Both the position numbers and the translations under genes were made by a program. From Chloroflexota bacterium (GTDB lineage: Bacteria > Chloroflexota > Anaerolineae > Fen-1058), in assembly GCA_016219235.1 (NCBI GenBank), contig JACRBO010000656.1, forward strand, positions 1 to 13,056: DNA of 13,056 nt. The letters run 5' to 3'. The notes below the pieces were generated by a model, which saw only the letters and a program-made list of their open reading frames with translations, searched no databases and was not told the DNA's origin. How positions within the stretch are numbered: position 1 is the first letter of the stretch; every line of letters starts with the position of its first letter. Below, one piece after another: positions 12,168 through 13,056 of the stretch.

Positions 12168-13056
12168 ATGCCTACCTATTCCGTCATCGTTCCAGCCTAT
12201 CGCGCCACGGGCGTGCTGCCGCACTGCCTGGCGGCCTTGCGCGATCAGACGCTGGCGTGCGAGACATACGAGATCATCGTCGTCGATGACGGCTCGCCCG
12301 ATCAAACCGCCGAGGTGGCCGCGAAGCTGTTAGAAGGCGCGCAGGGATCTGTCATCCGCGCCCCGCACGGCGGACCCGCACACGCGCGCAATCTAGGCGC
12401 GCAAGCCGCGCGCGGTGAAATACTGGCCTTTACCGATGCCGATTGCGAACCCGCCCACGATTGGCTGGAATGCCTGACTGCGCCTTTGCATGACAAGACC
12501 GTGACCGGAGCCAAGGGCGTATATCGCACACGGCAAAAATCACTGGTGGCGCGCTTCGTACAGCAGGAATACCAGGACAAGTACGATCGCCTGGCAAATC
12601 AGGCGGCGATCGATTTTGTGGACACGTATTCGGCTGCTTATCGGCGCGACGTGTTTTTAGCCAGCGGTGGCTTCGACGAGACGTTCACGACGGCTTCAGG
12701 TGAAGATCAAGAGTTTTCGTTCCGATTGGCCGCGCAGGGCCATCGCCTGGTGTTCGCGCCCCGGGCCGTGGTCTATCATCAACACGACGCTACCCTGGCT
12801 GAGTACGCGCGGCGCAAGTTCGGTATCGGCTGCTGGAAGATGCTGGTGTTGAAGCGGCATCCTGGCAAGGCCGTGCGCGATTCACATACGCCGCAGCTGT
12901 TGAAAGTGCAGATGGGACTGCTGGCCGCCGCGCTGTTGACCACAGTCGCGACGATACTGAACTACGACAGTTGGGTCGTGGCGGCTGATGTTTGCTGGCT
13001 GCTGGTGCTGGTGTCGATGATGCCGCTGTTGAGCAAGATCGCATGGCGCGATCCGG
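12168..13056 (+). CDS. Glycosyltransferase family 2, C-terminus cut by window edge
   Basis: I read 296 residues from the ATG at 12168, 6 bases after the previous stop, to the edge without a stop. This is a GT-A fold, family 2 enzyme: SVIVPAYR (5-12), VVDDGSPD (38-45, nucleotide-binding aspartates), ARNLGAQAARGEILAFTDADC (73-93, metal-binding DAD), and EDQEFSFR (179-186), the usual acceptor-side acidic motif in which a catalytic base resides. GGFDETF (167-173) and APRAVVYHQHD (197-207) complete the pattern. At least two C-terminal membrane segments follow (about 248-264 and 268-288), anchoring it to the inner membrane. It should add a sugar to a lipid-linked intermediate in the glycan built by this operon; donor and acceptor are not known. 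The operon probably continues past the window. Confidence 0.9.
   Translation, partial: MPTYSVIVPAYRATGVLPHCLAALRDQTLACETYEIIVVDDGSPDQTAEVAAKLLEGAQGSVIRAPHGGPAHARNLGAQAARGEILAFTDADCEPAHDWLECLTAPLHDKTVTGAKGVYRTRQKSLVARFVQQEYQDKYDRLANQAAIDFVDTYSAAYRRDVFLASGGFDETFTTASGEDQEFSFRLAAQGHRLVFAPRAVVYHQHDATLAEYARRKFGIGCWKMLVLKRHPGKAVRDSHTPQLLKVQMGLLAAALLTTVATILNYDSWVVAADVCWLLVLVSMMPLLSKIAWRDP

Overview
The window looks like chromosomal DNA from a GC-rich, free-living bacterium, most likely a member of the Chloroflexota. That placement is an inference from gene style: LysM plus PA14 secreted protein, stand-alone reverse transsulfuration enzymes, small membrane proteins in a glycan operon, short-unit intergenic repeats. 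No taxonomic marker is present. There are no tRNA or rRNA genes, no transposase and no CRISPR array.

Layout. The left part (1-6054) is a metabolic region. A truncated YibE/F membrane protein (-) diverges from a cystathionine gamma-lyase/synthase (+). Then come a 56-residue membrane peptide and an unrecognised 254-residue membrane protein (+). These converge on a DDC-like aromatic amino acid decarboxylase (-), which lies downstream of a cystathionine beta-synthase (-). The beta-synthase and the gamma-lyase together would convert homocysteine through cystathionine to cysteine. Three PLP enzymes lie within about 5.2 kb.

The middle part (6055-7910) holds a 443-base structured intergenic region, a secreted protein with two LysM and two PA14-like domains, and a strong terminator. 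The right part (7911-13056) is a tightly packed surface-polysaccharide operon: SDR sugar epimerase, small membrane protein, polyprenyl-phosphate glycosylphosphotransferase, RmlC-type epimerase, flippase-like/LPG-synthase-TM protein, and a GT2 glycosyltransferase cut by the window edge. It has a good promoter right after the LysM-gene terminator and should build and lipid-link a glycan containing deoxysugar units.

The most unusual content is between the genes. Four of the longer gaps carry tandem arrays of degenerate 7-mers or 8-mers that hold exact register, in two cases supplying a gene's stop codon; two are inverted 8-mer arrays sharing a 23-base word. A fifth gap, between the beta-synthase and LysM genes, carries a symmetric three-way-junction sequence and a train of hairpins built around a TGGAA core, two of which differ by a compensatory base-pair change. 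The hexamer CGATCG is also clearly over-represented through the window. These are the best candidates for something undescribed; the protein content is mostly recognisable.
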